Shown: positions 27,307-36,058 of the stretch, piece by piece | Numbering within the stretch: the stretch's first letter is position 1 | How the letters are laid out: each line of letters opens with the position of its first letter | NCBI GenBank assembly: GCA_946628965.1 | Contig: CAMOXI010000005.1 | Coordinates: 1 to 63,274, forward strand | Direction: 5' to 3' | DNA: 63,274 nt | From: an uncultured Clostridia bacterium | Lineage (GTDB): Bacteria > Bacillota > Clostridia > Oscillospirales > Oscillospiraceae | Made by a program: the position numbers and the translations under genes | The notes under the pieces: generated by a model | Told to the model about the DNA's origin: nothing | What the model saw: the letters and a program-made list of their open reading frames with translations, nothing else | Database searches by the model: none

Positions 27307-27671
27307 TGGACGAGCAGCAGATCAAGGATCTGTACCGCTCTTTTTACCGCGCGGCCATTGCCAAAGACAGAGCCGGGATGGAGGCAGCGCTGGGCGAGAG
27401 CTTCCATCTGACCCATTTGACCGGCATGCGGCAGTCGAGAGACGCATACATCCGTTCCATCCTGCGGGGCACGATGAACTACTTTTCCGAAGAGCCGGTC
27501 CATCTGGAAGCAAAGGTAAGCGGCAATACTGCGACCCTTCTGGCACAGAGCCGGGTGGAGGCTGCGGTATTCGGCGGCGGACGCCACACCTGGCGGCTGC
27601 AGCTGGATATGAAAGCGGAAAAGACGGGCGGCGTGTGGAAGTTTACTGACGCCGCAGCCAGCACATTTTGA
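27306..27671 (+). CDS. NTF2-like (SnoaL/DUF4440-type) small protein
   Basis: A 121-residue alpha+beta protein with the layout of the NTF2-like fold: an N-terminal helix pair (Q-I-K-D-L-Y-R-S-F-Y-R-A-A-I-A-K-D), an H-L-T-H-L-T-G loop near residue 37, and C-terminal strands including W-R-L-Q-L-D-M-K and W-K-F-T-D. Such proteins bind small hydrophobic ligands or act as isomerases or cyclases. The active residues cannot be assigned. The ATG overlaps the flavodoxin stop by one base. Confidence 0.7.
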   Translation: MDEQQIKDLYRSFYRAAIAKDRAGMEAALGESFHLTHLTGMRQSRDAYIRSILRGTMNYFSEEPVHLEAKVSGNTATLLAQSRVEAAVFGGGRHTWRLQLDMKAEKTGGVWKFTDAAASTF

Positions 27672-27685
27672 AGGGAGAATACCTC

Positions 27686-28546
27686 ATGGCAAAGGAAGTA
27701 TTGCTTGTCACGGGCGCGGGGCAGATCGGTCTTGCGATCGTGCGGAGAATGGGCTATGGGAAAAAGATCGTGATTGCGACCCGCCGCCCGGAAAAAGCGC
27801 AGGAAACTTTGAAAACCCTGACCAACGCCGGCTTTGATGCGGTGGTCATTCCAATGGATATGGCGTCCCGGGAGTCCATCGTGAACGCTGTAAAAACCGC
27901 GCAGGAATACGGCCCCATCAAGATGCTTGTAAACGCAGCGGGCGTGTCCCCGTCCCAAGCGACCATTGAGCAGATCCTGCAGGTCGACCTGCTGGGCACG
28001 GCGATCCTGCTGGAAGAGATCCGCAAGGTCATCGTTCCCGGCGGCGTGGGCGTTACGATCTCCAGCCAGTCCGGCTGGCGCATGAAACAGCTTACCCCCG
28101 AGGAGGATCGCGCGCTGGCCATGACCCCGACGGAAGAGCTTCTGGGTCTGGAGATCCTGCGGCCGGAGAATATCGTCAACACTCTGCACGCCTACCAGCT
28201 GGCTAAGCGATGCAATGAAAAGCGCACCATGTACGAGGCCGTGGAGTGGGGCAAGCGCGGCGCCCGGCTCAACGACATCGCGCCCGGTATCATCGTGACG
28301 CCGCTGGCCGTGGATGAATTTAACGGCATCCGGGGCAATTTCTACAAGAACATGTTCGCCAAGTGCCCTGCCGGACGTCCCGGCACGACGGATGAGGTCG
28401 CTGACGTGGCAGAGCTTCTCATGAGCGAGCGTGCGCAGTTCATCACCGGCGCCACCTTCCTGGTAGACGGCGGCGCGACGGCCTCCTATTATTACGGTCC
28501 CCTGCAGCCCGGTCTGGAGACCGGCATGGAAGAGGGCAGCCAGTAA
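27686..28546 (+). CDS. Short-chain dehydrogenase/reductase (SDR) family oxidoreductase
   Basis: A 286-residue protein with a Rossmann nucleotide site V-T-G-A-G-Q-I-G near residue 9, N-A-A-G near residue 90 and the catalytic Y-x-x-x-K in Y-Q-L-A-K-R. The C-terminal V-D-G-G motif is also present. A longer segment of about 25 residues than usual lies between the S-S-Q-S-G strand and the Tyr. The ATG at 27686 follows AAGGGAG. It probably reduces or oxidises a hydroxyl or keto group in step with the adjacent aldo/keto reductase. The substrate is unknown. Confidence 0.88.
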   Translation: MAKEVLLVTGAGQIGLAIVRRMGYGKKIVIATRRPEKAQETLKTLTNAGFDAVVIPMDMASRESIVNAVKTAQEYGPIKMLVNAAGVSPSQATIEQILQVDLLGTAILLEEIRKVIVPGGVGVTISSQSGWRMKQLTPEEDRALAMTPTEELLGLEILRPENIVNTLHAYQLAKRCNEKRTMYEAVEWGKRGARLNDIAPGIIVTPLAVDEFNGIRGNFYKNMFAKCPAGRPGTTDEVADVAELLMSERAQFITGATFLVDGGATASYYYGPLQPGLETGMEEGSQ

Positions 28547-28614
28547 CAAGAAAAATGCCTCCGCGCCTGTCACAAAAACGCGGGGGCACCGGTCTATCCA
28601 AGAGGAGGATACTG

Positions 28615-29739
28615 ATGACAAACATATTCTTTCCCGAGATCCACGGCAAGTTCGGCTTCGGCTGCATGCGCCTGCCGATGGTAAACGGCGAGGTGGACAT
28701 GCCGCAGTTTTGCGACATGGTAGACGCCTTTCTCGCCTCCGGCCTCAACTATTTTGACACTGCCCACGGCTATCTCGGCGGCAAGAGTGAACTGGCCCTG
28801 CGCGAGGGTCTGACCTCCCGCTATCCCCGGGGCAAGTACATCCTTACCAACAAACTCTCCACCCATTTCTTCACCAGGGAAGATCAGATCCGTCCGCTGT
28901 TTGAAGAGCAGCTCAAAGCCTGTGGTGTGGACTATTTCGATTTCTATCTGATGCATGCTCAGGACGGCGCGATCTTTGAAAAATACAAAAAGTGCCGTGC
29001 CTATGAAACGGCGCTGGAGTTGAAAGCGGAGGGCAAGATCCGCCACTTCGGCATCTCCTTCCACGACAAGGCCGACGTGCTGGACCGCATCTTGACCGAG
29101 TATCCTCAGATCGAAGCGGTGCAGATGCAGTTTAACTACGTGGACTATGAGGATCCCTCTGTGGAGAGCCGCAAGGTCTATGAGACGGCGGTCAAGCACG
29201 GCAAGCCCGTGATCGTCATGGAGCCTGTCAAGGGCGGCAGCCTGGTAAATCTCCCGGAGGAGGCGCAGCATGTCTTCGATGCGCTGCATGGCGGCAGCAA
29301 TGCCAGCTACGCCCTGCGCTTCGCCGCGGGCTTTGACGATATGATGATGGTGCTCTCGGGCATGTCCACCATTGAGCAGCTCAAGGAAAACGTCAGCTTC
29401 ATGGCAGAGCCGAAAAAACTGACGGAGGAAGAAACAGCGGCGGTCAACAAGGTGCGGGAGATCTTCGCCTCCATGAGCATGATCCCCTGCACGGCCTGTC
29501 ACTACTGCGTGCTGGACAATGACTGTCCGAAAAAGATTCAGATCCCGGAGCTGTTCTCCTGCTACAATCTCAAAACCACCTTTCACAGCTGGAATCAGGA
29601 TTATTACTACAACAATATCCTGACCCGCGACCATGGCAAGGCCTCCGACTGCCTCAAGTGCGGCAAGTGCGAAAAGATCTGTCCCCAGCATCTGCCCATC
29701 CGAAAGCTCCTGGAGCAGGTTGCCAGAGAATTTGAATGA
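28615..29739 (+). CDS. Aldo/keto reductase with C-terminal ferredoxin-type iron-sulfur domain
   Basis: A 374-residue protein. The N-terminal AKR barrel has G-C-M-R-L-P, N-Y-F-D-T-A-H-G-Y (catalytic Asp and Tyr region near residue 43) and K-L-S-T-H-F. The C-terminus carries two cysteine clusters, C-T-A-C-H-Y-C near residue 292 and C-L-K-C-G-K-C-E-K-I-C-P near 346, able to hold 4Fe-4S centres. This AKR plus ferredoxin form is common in anaerobic Clostridia and is usually electron-linked. AGAGGAGG precedes the ATG at 28615. Last gene of the operon, ended by a 17-bp hairpin. Confidence 0.9.
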   Translation: MTNIFFPEIHGKFGFGCMRLPMVNGEVDMPQFCDMVDAFLASGLNYFDTAHGYLGGKSELALREGLTSRYPRGKYILTNKLSTHFFTREDQIRPLFEEQLKACGVDYFDFYLMHAQDGAIFEKYKKCRAYETALELKAEGKIRHFGISFHDKADVLDRILTEYPQIEAVQMQFNYVDYEDPSVESRKVYETAVKHGKPVIVMEPVKGGSLVNLPEEAQHVFDALHGGSNASYALRFAAGFDDMMMVLSGMSTIEQLKENVSFMAEPKKLTEEETAAVNKVREIFASMSMIPCTACHYCVLDNDCPKKIQIPELFSCYNLKTTFHSWNQDYYYNNILTRDHGKASDCLKCGKCEKICPQHLPIRKLLEQVAREFE

Positions 29740-29750
29740 AAGAAAAAAGA

Positions 29751-29787
29751 GAAGGACCATCCGCCTCACAGAGGCGGATGGTCCTTC
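29751..29787 (+). terminator. 17-bp hairpin ending the redox operon
   Basis: GAAGGACCATCCGCCTC pairs perfectly with GAGGCGGATGGTCCTTC around a 3-base loop. No T run follows, so termination or 3'-end protection are both possible. Confidence 0.7.
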
Positions 29788-29836
29788 AGACTGCAGGCAA
29801 ACTCATGCGACGGAAGCAGGACACGCATGGGGAGAG

Positions 29837-29920
29837 CGCGAGAGGAAGATTCCCCCGGCGGGGGAAATGTCCGCGAAGCGGACAAAAGGGGGGAGGAGAT
29901 TGGTTATTCCCTCTCGCGTT
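29837..29920. repeat. Intergenic palindromic repeat (about 84 bases)
   Basis: Ends CGCGAGAGGAA and TTCCCTCTCGCG are inverted. Inside are TTCCCCC/GGGGGAA and TGTCCGC/GCGGACA hairpins. It resembles repeats that I know from Oscillospiraceae genomes. No protein is encoded. Confidence 0.6.
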
Positions 29921-29928
29921 TGATAATC

Positions 29929-30024
29929 TCAAAAATGAGAACTTTTCCGGAAGTTCTCATTTTTGATGCTCAAGGTGTCGACACTTTGTCGACACCTTGA
30001 AACACGGGGCTTTCGCCCCGTGTT
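29929..30024. terminator. Three hairpins in a row between convergent operons
   Basis: Stem 1 at 29929-29966 (TCAAAAATGAGAACTT and its complement), stem 2 at 29970-30000 (TCAAGGTGTCGACA, 3-base loop) and stem 3 at 30001-30024 (AACACGGGGC/GCCCCGTGTT). All are perfect. The third lies 11 bases behind the tldE stop and probably ends the minus-strand operon. The first two lie between it and the redox operon. Confidence 0.7.
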
Positions 30025-30034
30025 TTACGTTCTT

Positions 30035-31318
30035 TTACTTCTGTGCGCCGGTGACGGTGACGCCCTGCAGGAGCGTCAGCGCAGGGATGCGCACGTTGTC
30101 GTACTGGGCGCTCTCCCGGCTCATGCGCAGAGAGCCCACAAAGTCGCCCATGCTGCCGGAGATCGAACCGCCGGAGACCGGGATGCACTTCTCCCCGTCG
30201 TGCCAGTAGGCCAGACGGATCTCGCCAAAGATGTCGCCGGTCATGGTGTCCACCTGGAAGTCGGAGAACTCCACAGCCTCCAGATACTGCCCGGCGCGCA
30301 GCTCTTCCTCGCTGTGCGTGCCGCCGGAGACGGCGATGTTCGTGGGCATGAAGGCGTCCTCCAGGCCCAGGTAGCTGGAGAACATCCGGTCGCCCAGGTA
30401 GTTCCGGGCCACGCCGTCCTCGATCATGACCACGTCCCGGATGCGGGAGCCGCTGGCGTCAAAGCCGTGATTGGCGGAGGAGTTTTCCAGCTCCCGCAGG
30501 GCCATGACAGTGACCTTGTCGCCGGTGACGTTCTCGCAGACGGGCTTGCCGATCTCCCAGTCGCTCATCTTGCGGTAGACCATCTGGGCATTCATGCGGG
30601 CCACGAAGTAGCTGTAGATCTCGCAGGCGTCCTCGCCGGAGAAGAGTACGTTGACCTTGCCGTTGACCGGCGTCGGCACGGCGGCCAGGCGGTCGCGGCC
30701 GTAGCCCATGGCTTTCTCCAGGTCGCGCCTGAGCGCGGCGGCGTCGCAGGTGCCGCTCTTGAAATTGCGGTAGAGCTCGATCTCATGCCCGTCGCGGCGG
30801 GCGTTGACCACCACCTCGATCATGCTGGAGGGGTAGCGCTCGGTCTCGTCGATGCCGGCGGAGGTGATGAGTCGCCGCGTCACGTCGGAGACGAAGATCT
30901 CATAGCTGTTCACGTCCTCTGTCTCCGTTTCGGGCAGCTCCGCCATGGCGCGGATGAAGTCACCGGAGATGGCGGCGAGATCGGAGGCCTTGCCTGGCGC
31001 AAGCTCGCCCTCGGCGGGCGGCGTCAGCGTATAGGGGCGGTTTTTCACCAGCGTTGCGCGGTAGCTGAGATCACGCACCAGCTGCTCGGCCTCCGCCGCC
31101 GTGGCGGTGGGGGCGATCTCCGCGGAGGCGAAGCCCAGGCCCGCCCCCTCATCCACCAGCTGGTAGACCTTGACCGTGATATGCTCCACGTTCTTGGCGC
31201 GGTGCTGATCCAGGGCGTGGCGGATGAAATAGAACTCCCAGCCCGTCTTCTTCACATCGCTGACTTCCCAGGCATGCACGCCGGAAGCCTTCAGAATGTT
31301 GACGATCGTCTGCAGCAT
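30035..31318 (-). CDS. tldE: TldE/PmbA-like subunit of the TldD-TldE metalloprotease
   Basis: A 427-residue protein of the TldE (PmbA) family, the partner without the metal-binding HExxxH motif. TldD-TldE cleaves unfolded or modified peptides such as CcdA antitoxin and microcin leaders in other bacteria. The start at 31318 overlaps the tldD stop in TAATG, so the two are coupled. An in-frame extension further upstream runs through tldD and is not coding. No peptide-modification genes lie next to the pair here. Confidence 0.88.
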   Translation of the reverse strand: MLQTIVNILKASGVHAWEVSDVKKTGWEFYFIRHALDQHRAKNVEHITVKVYQLVDEGAGLGFASAEIAPTATAAEAEQLVRDLSYRATLVKNRPYTLTPPAEGELAPGKASDLAAISGDFIRAMAELPETETEDVNSYEIFVSDVTRRLITSAGIDETERYPSSMIEVVVNARRDGHEIELYRNFKSGTCDAAALRRDLEKAMGYGRDRLAAVPTPVNGKVNVLFSGEDACEIYSYFVARMNAQMVYRKMSDWEIGKPVCENVTGDKVTVMALRELENSSANHGFDASGSRIRDVVMIEDGVARNYLGDRMFSSYLGLEDAFMPTNIAVSGGTHSEEELRAGQYLEAVEFSDFQVDTMTGDIFGEIRLAYWHDGEKCIPVSGGSISGSMGDFVGSLRMSRESAQYDNVRIPALTLLQGVTVTGAQK

Positions 31319-32751
31319 TATCCCAGCCTCGCTTTCGTTTTCAGATAGGGGCCGCCGTCGGCCACCTTGACCCACTCCTTGTAGCCCTTGCCGCAGCCGC
31401 CGGAGCCAAAGACCTCCCGGTGGGGCGAGACCATGGAGATGCCGCCCAGCAGATCGGGCACGTAGCCGGTCATGATGATGGGCGCGACCACCTTGCCGGT
31501 GAGTTTGCCGTTTTTGATCTCGCGGCCCATCTTGATGATGCACTGGATGCCCCAGTGCTTCGGGTCCTCCATGCCGCTCTCCATGCCCTCCAGCAGATAG
31601 CCGTTGTCGATGGAGGCGATCATGTTCTCCAGAGAGTCGCTGCCGGAGTCGAACATGGTGTTGGTCATGCGGGTGTAGACCTTGTGTTCAAAGTTCTCGC
31701 GCTTGCCGTTGCCGGTGGGCTGCACGCCCAGGCGCAGAGCGGAGAGTGCGTCGCAGATGCCGGTTTTCAGGATGCCGTGGTCGATCTCGGTCACGTCCCC
31801 GGCCAGGGTCCCCTCATCGTCAAAGGCGTAGGAGGTCACGTTCTCGGCGCAGAGCGCGCCCTCGTGCATGGTGCAGAGCTCGCTGCCCACGCGCCTGTCG
31901 ATATACTGGGCGCCGAGGGCCCGGTTTTTCACGAACATATCCATCTCCACGCCGTGGCCGAAGGCTTCGTGGGCGATGAGACCCGTGACCTCGGGAGAGG
32001 TGATGATCTCATACTCGCCCGGCTCGATGCGCCCGGCGTTCAAAAGCTCCTCGCCGGTCTCCACGACCTTTTCGAGCTTGCTCTCCAGCTCGTCGAAGAG
32101 CTCCGGGCCGCAGAGGCCTGAGACGCTCTCGTAAGAAATCTGGGTGTTGCCGGCGCGGTTGAGGATCAGGGCCAGGTTCCCCTCGCTGTAGACATAGCTC
32201 TGGCAGAGCTCCCGCTTCTCGGTCAGGAACATCTTGCAGATGTGGGTGGACTGGGCGGACACCATGCAGTCCAGCGCGTTTTCATGCAGGCTCACGCCCT
32301 TGTCGGAGATGACGCCCAGCTTTTCCACCAGGGCCTTCACGTCGGTCTGCTCGGGCAGCTCCGCCGCCTCCTTCTCCACAAAGAGGGTCTGCGCCTCGTC
32401 GGGGAGGATGGGGGTCTCATAGGTCTTGACGGTATTTGCCTGCAGGAGGGCCAGCTGCGCGTCCATCGCCCGGCGGATCTCCGCCGCCGCGGCGGCCGGA
32501 TCGGCGGGATCAAAGGCATTGAAGGCGTACTCGGCGTACTGCCCGTTCCGGTATACGCGCGCCACCACGCCGCGCTCGGTGGTCATGGTCTGGCTGGAGA
32601 CGCTCTTCGAGCGCTGGGAAATGCGCACGGCGAGGCCCTTTGAGTCCGTGGCCAGAACGCTCACATAGTCATAGTCCCGCCGCAGCAGCGCGATCAGCGC
32701 CTGCAGCCCGGGCTTGATGCTCGTCAGATAAGCAGAAAAAGGTGCTTTCAT
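31318..32751 (-). CDS. tldD: TldD metalloprotease catalytic subunit
   Basis: A 477-residue protein with the family zinc motif H261-E-A-F-G-H in G-L-I-A-H-E-A-F-G-H-G-V-E-M-D, and the C-terminal G-S-G-G-C-G-K-G glycine stretch. Length is normal for TldD. With TldE it forms a closed heterodimeric protease chamber for extended peptides. AAAGGAG precedes the ATG and a promoter lies 40 bases upstream. Confidence 0.92.
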   Translation of the reverse strand: MKAPFSAYLTSIKPGLQALIALLRRDYDYVSVLATDSKGLAVRISQRSKSVSSQTMTTERGVVARVYRNGQYAEYAFNAFDPADPAAAAAEIRRAMDAQLALLQANTVKTYETPILPDEAQTLFVEKEAAELPEQTDVKALVEKLGVISDKGVSLHENALDCMVSAQSTHICKMFLTEKRELCQSYVYSEGNLALILNRAGNTQISYESVSGLCGPELFDELESKLEKVVETGEELLNAGRIEPGEYEIITSPEVTGLIAHEAFGHGVEMDMFVKNRALGAQYIDRRVGSELCTMHEGALCAENVTSYAFDDEGTLAGDVTEIDHGILKTGICDALSALRLGVQPTGNGKRENFEHKVYTRMTNTMFDSGSDSLENMIASIDNGYLLEGMESGMEDPKHWGIQCIIKMGREIKNGKLTGKVVAPIIMTGYVPDLLGGISMVSPHREVFGSGGCGKGYKEWVKVADGGPYLKTKARLG

Positions 32752-32787
32752 GGATTCTCCTTTCTGAAAGTTGTTTTAGATAGAGGA

Positions 32788-32816
32788 ATTTTACCACATT
32801 GTGTCACTCTTCACAA
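32788..32816 (-). promoter_or_regulatory. Promoter of tldD-tldE
   Basis: On the minus strand TTGTGA and TAAAAT are 17 bases apart, about 37 bases before the tldD ATG. Confidence 0.6.
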
Positions 32817-32825
32817 CATGAAAAT

Positions 32826-32851
32826 GCGCCCCGCCAAAAGGCAGGGCGCAG
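32826..32851 (-). terminator. Terminator of the antiporter gene
   Basis: On the minus strand GCGCCCTGCC and GGCGGGGCGC form a stem with one mismatch, followed by ATTTT. It lies about 20 bases behind the stop at 32873. Confidence 0.65.
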
Positions 32852-32872
32852 GAAGGTTTTTGAGAGGGAGTT

Positions 32873-34165
32873 TTACTTCCCCGCTTTGATGGCGGCCAGC
32901 TTGCGCTCGCGGCGCGTGAGCACTTCCTCGCTCTTGGGCTGGATGTCGCCGGCCTGGGTCAGCGCCCACTTGGTCATCAGCGGGCCGACCAGCTCGTAGA
33001 TGAGCACGGCGAAGAGGACGATGTTGCGGATCATCTTGCCGTCGCCGGGGAGGCTGGAGGCGGTCACGCACATGCCCAGCGCCACACCGGCCTGCGGCAG
33101 CAGCGTGATGCCCAGGTACTTGATCACGTTCTTGTCGCAGCCCATCAGCCGCGCGGACTCCCGGGCGCCGTAGTACTTGCCCAGAGAGCGGGCAAGGATG
33201 TAGATGACGCCAACAAGAACGGAGCTTGCCTTGGCGAAGACGCCCAGCTCCAGCTCCGCGCCGGAGAGGACGAAGAACAGCACCAGCAGCGGCGCCGTCC
33301 AGCGGTCGGCGTTCTTCATGATCTCCTCCGACAGGGGGCAGAGATTGCAGAAGACGCTGCCCAGCATCATGCACACCAGCAGAGACGAAAAGCTCAGCTC
33401 CGCAGAGCCGGCCGGGATCTCCAGCATGGAGAGGGCCACGGTCACAAACACGAAGCCGATGGTCATGGCCAGGCGGTTGGTGTTGGAGTGGAAGAGCTTT
33501 TCCAGCTGCGTCAGCAGCCAGCCGGCGAGAGAGCCCAGCACCAGAGAACCCAGGATCTCCAGCAGCGGATTGATCACGATGCCGACCACGTCGATGCTGC
33601 CGCTGCTGATGGCCTCGGCAATGCCGAAGGAGACAGCGAAGAGGATCAGGCCCACCGCGTCGTCCAGGGCGACGATGGGCAGCAGCAGGTCGGTCACCTT
33701 GCCCTTAGCCTTGTACTGGCGCACCACCATCAGCGTGGCGGCAGGAGCCGTGGCCGCTGCAATAGCGCCCAGAGTGATGGCCGCGGGGACGGAGAGCACG
33801 TCGGGCCGGATCAGGTGGAACACGAGAAGCGCCGCATCCACCAGCAGCGTCGCAGTCACAGCCTGCAGGATGCCGATGACCAGCGCCTGTTTGCCGGTCT
33901 CCCGCAGCTGGGAGAGGCGAAACTCGTTGCCGATGGAGAAGGCGATGAAGCCCAGGGCCACGTTGGAGATGAGCTTTAAGCCCTCCAGCTCCTCATAGCT
34001 GCCAAAGCCCAGACCGGGGATGTGCAGGAGCCCCAGGCAGCAGGGCCCGATCAGGACGCCCGCGATCAGATAGGCCGTCACGTCGGGCAGATGGAAGCGG
34101 CTCAGCGGCCGGGTCATCAGCAGACCCGCGAACATGGCGACGGAAAGAGACAAAAGTTCAGTCAT
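32873..34165 (-). CDS. CPA2-type cation:proton antiporter
   Basis: A 430-residue integral membrane protein with about 12 hydrophobic segments. L-P-D-V-T-A-Y-L-I-A-G-V-L-I-G-P near residue 25 and L-G-A-I-A-A-A-T-A-P-A-A-T near 140 are typical of the Na/H exchanger (KefB/NapA-like) fold. No C-terminal TrkA domain is present. It probably exchanges Na or K for protons. The start at 34165 has GAGGTG and opens the membrane domain. Upstream in-frame Met codons fall in the terminator of the neighbouring gene. Confidence 0.85.
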   Translation of the reverse strand: MTELLSLSVAMFAGLLMTRPLSRFHLPDVTAYLIAGVLIGPCCLGLLHIPGLGFGSYEELEGLKLISNVALGFIAFSIGNEFRLSQLRETGKQALVIGILQAVTATLLVDAALLVFHLIRPDVLSVPAAITLGAIAAATAPAATLMVVRQYKAKGKVTDLLLPIVALDDAVGLILFAVSFGIAEAISSGSIDVVGIVINPLLEILGSLVLGSLAGWLLTQLEKLFHSNTNRLAMTIGFVFVTVALSMLEIPAGSAELSFSSLLVCMMLGSVFCNLCPLSEEIMKNADRWTAPLLVLFFVLSGAELELGVFAKASSVLVGVIYILARSLGKYYGARESARLMGCDKNVIKYLGITLLPQAGVALGMCVTASSLPGDGKMIRNIVLFAVLIYELVGPLMTKWALTQAGDIQPKSEEVLTRRERKLAAIKAGK

Positions 34166-34230
34166 GATATGCAATACACCTCTATTTCTCAACCGCCATA
34201 TTGTAAGCCCGCGACCGCCAAAAAGCAAGA

Positions 34231-34272
34231 AAAAATCTGTGGAACTTTCACAGAAAGTCCCACAGATTTTTG
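34231..34272 (-). terminator. Terminator of the NhaC-family transporter gene
   Basis: On the minus strand AAAAATCTGTGG pairs with CCACAGATTTTTT, and the inner ACTTTC/GAAAGT extends the stem. A T-rich tract follows. It lies 20 bases after the stop at 34293. Confidence 0.88.
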
Positions 34273-34292
34273 GGCAATTTGCCGTGTCCGTC

Positions 34293-35795
34293 TCAGGCGG
34301 CGGCATCCGCATTGCGGCTGCGCGCCCGGAGGATCAGCAGGGCCGCGACGGTGAGCACGATGCCGACGGCGAGGCACAGGATCCAGTTCTGCACGAAGCC
34401 CGCCAGAATGTAGCACACAAAGCTGACGCCAGCCACGGTCAGCGCGTAGGGCAGCTGGGTGGAGACGTGTTCCACATGATCCACGTTCGCGCCGGCGGAA
34501 GCCATGATCGTGGTGTCGGAGATCGGAGAGATGTGGTCGCCGCAGACGGCGCCGGCGAGGCAGGCGGAGATGCCGATCATCAGCAGCTCCTGGTTATTCT
34601 CGAACACGGGCAGCACGATGGGGATCAGGATGCCGAAGGTGCCCCAGGAGGTGCCGCTTGCGAAGGCGAGCCCCAGGGCCACCAGGAAGATGACCGCGGG
34701 CAGCATGGCAAACAGGCCGTCCGCCGCGCCCTTCACCAGGCCGGCCACATACACATCCGCGCCGAGGGCGCCGGTCATGTTCTTGAGCGTCAGGGCGAAG
34801 GTCAGGATCAGCATGGAGGGGACCATGGCCACGAAGCCGCGGGTGATGCAGTCGGAGGCCTCCTTGAAGGTGATGACCCGGCGGCAGAGCAGGTAGATGT
34901 AGGTGATGAGCAGGGCCACGATGCAGCCCCAGGGCAGGCCGACGGAGGCGTCGGTATCGGCGAAGGAGTCGATGACGCTGGCGCCGCTCCAGAAGCCGCC
35001 CACGTACATCATGCCGATGATGCAGAAGATGATCAGGACGATCACGGGGAAGAGCATGTCCCAGATGGAGGCGCGGGGATTGTTCTCCTCGCTCTCCTCG
35101 CTCAGGGCGCCCAGCTCGCCCTGCCGGGCGCGCAGTTCGGCGGCGGCCATGGGGCCGTAGTCAAAGCCCAGGATCGACAGCGCGATCACGAACACGATGG
35201 TCAGCAGGGAGTAGAAGTTGTAGGGGATGGCGCGGATGAAGAGCTGGATGCCGGAGATGCCGGTATTCAGATCCTGCGCGGTGGCGGAGACGGCGGCCGC
35301 CCAGGAGGAGACCGGCGCGATCATGCAGATCGGGGCGGCGGTGGCGTCGATGATGAAAGCCAGCTTTGCGCGGGAGATCTTCTGGCTGTCGGTCACGGGG
35401 CGCATGACGGAGCCCACGGTCAGGCAGTTGAAGTAGTCGTCGATGAAGATCAGCACACCCAGCAGGAAGGTGGCGAGCAGCGCACCCACGCGGGAGTGCA
35501 CATGGCCTGCCGCCCAGCGGCCGAAGGCGGCGGAGCCGCCCGCGCTGTTGATCAGCGCCACCATGATGCCGAGCAGCACCAGGAACATGAAGATGCCGGC
35601 GTTCCAGCCGTCGGCAATGGCGCCGATGAAGCCGTCGTTGATCATGGTGTCCAGCGCGGCGATGGGCTGGAAGCCCGCCACAAAGAGCGCGCCCACCAGG
35701 ATGCCCACAAAGAGCGAGGTGTAGGTCTCCTTGGTGATCAGGGCCAGGATGATTGCGAGAACAGGGGGAACCAGCGCCCAGAAAGTACCGTACAT
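34293..35795 (-). CDS. lysW: NhaC-family transporter, probable lysine transporter (LysW type)
   Basis: A 500-residue membrane protein with 11-12 hydrophobic segments and NhaC/ArgO-superfamily features (F-I-D-D-Y-F-N-C-L-T near residue 113, G-T-S-W-G-T-F-G near residue 385, G-D-H-I-S-P-I-S-D near 425). By sequence alone it would be called a Na/H antiporter. The leader, however, holds a lysine riboswitch with a downstream terminator, and NhaC-type genes under L-box control have been proposed as lysine transporters named LysW. The gene should therefore be off when lysine is plentiful, which fits lysine uptake. The ATG at 35795 has GGAGG 7 bases upstream. Confidence 0.82.
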   Translation of the reverse strand: MYGTFWALVPPVLAIILALITKETYTSLFVGILVGALFVAGFQPIAALDTMINDGFIGAIADGWNAGIFMFLVLLGIMVALINSAGGSAAFGRWAAGHVHSRVGALLATFLLGVLIFIDDYFNCLTVGSVMRPVTDSQKISRAKLAFIIDATAAPICMIAPVSSWAAAVSATAQDLNTGISGIQLFIRAIPYNFYSLLTIVFVIALSILGFDYGPMAAAELRARQGELGALSEESEENNPRASIWDMLFPVIVLIIFCIIGMMYVGGFWSGASVIDSFADTDASVGLPWGCIVALLITYIYLLCRRVITFKEASDCITRGFVAMVPSMLILTFALTLKNMTGALGADVYVAGLVKGAADGLFAMLPAVIFLVALGLAFASGTSWGTFGILIPIVLPVFENNQELLMIGISACLAGAVCGDHISPISDTTIMASAGANVDHVEHVSTQLPYALTVAGVSFVCYILAGFVQNWILCLAVGIVLTVAALLILRARSRNADAAA

Positions 35796-35807
35796 TGTTT
35801 TTTCCTC

Positions 35808-35850
35808 CAAAACAAATAAAGTTGTGAACAGCGCAGATACTGTTCACAAC
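35808..35850 (-). terminator. Regulatory terminator of the lysine riboswitch
   Basis: On the minus strand GTTGTGAACAG pairs with CTGTTCACAAC and is followed by TTTATTTGTTTT, directly before the GGAGG of the transporter gene. It is the expression platform behind the aptamer at 35868-36037. Confidence 0.9.
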
Positions 35851-35867
35851 TCAATACGTTCTTTCTT

Positions 35868-36037
35868 GAAGTCAGACAGCTCTCCGCGCGAGCAAAGCCC
35901 TTGCGACAGTCCGGCGGATGTTCTCCGACGGCCCAGGCATATCCGCTCGGGAGACGGATACCCTTCGGCGGCTTTCCCTTTCGCTCCCCACTTCCCGGTG
36001 GCTTTGCGGAGTTACTGATGGCGGCCGCGCCTCTATC
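35868..36037 (-). promoter_or_regulatory. Lysine riboswitch (L box)
   Basis: Conserved L-box pieces occur in the right order on the minus strand: AGAGGCGCGG, CAGTAA, GGGAGCGAAAGGGAAAGC, CGCCGAAGG, CCTGGG, GACTGTCGCA and GGAGAGCTGTC. The first and last pieces pair as the P1/P2 closing region. Length of about 170 bases is normal. Lysine binding would allow the terminator at 35808-35850 to form and stop transcription of the NhaC-family gene. Confidence 0.95.
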
Positions 36038-36058
36038 ATGCGCTATTCAGTTGGCCCC

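Noticed and set aside
30035..32751. The TldD/TldE pair as part of a peptide natural product cluster
   Set aside because: No precursor peptide, modification enzyme or exporter lies nearby. The neighbours are unrelated transporters.
34134..35819. A plus-strand open frame of 561 codons opposite the NhaC-family gene
   Set aside because: It is His/Gly/Asp-rich shadow sequence. The minus-strand gene has a riboswitch, ribosome site and transporter signatures.
35821..36037. The GC-rich stretch before the NhaC gene as another palindromic repeat cluster
   Set aside because: The ordered conserved blocks match a lysine riboswitch with its terminator, which explains the structure better.
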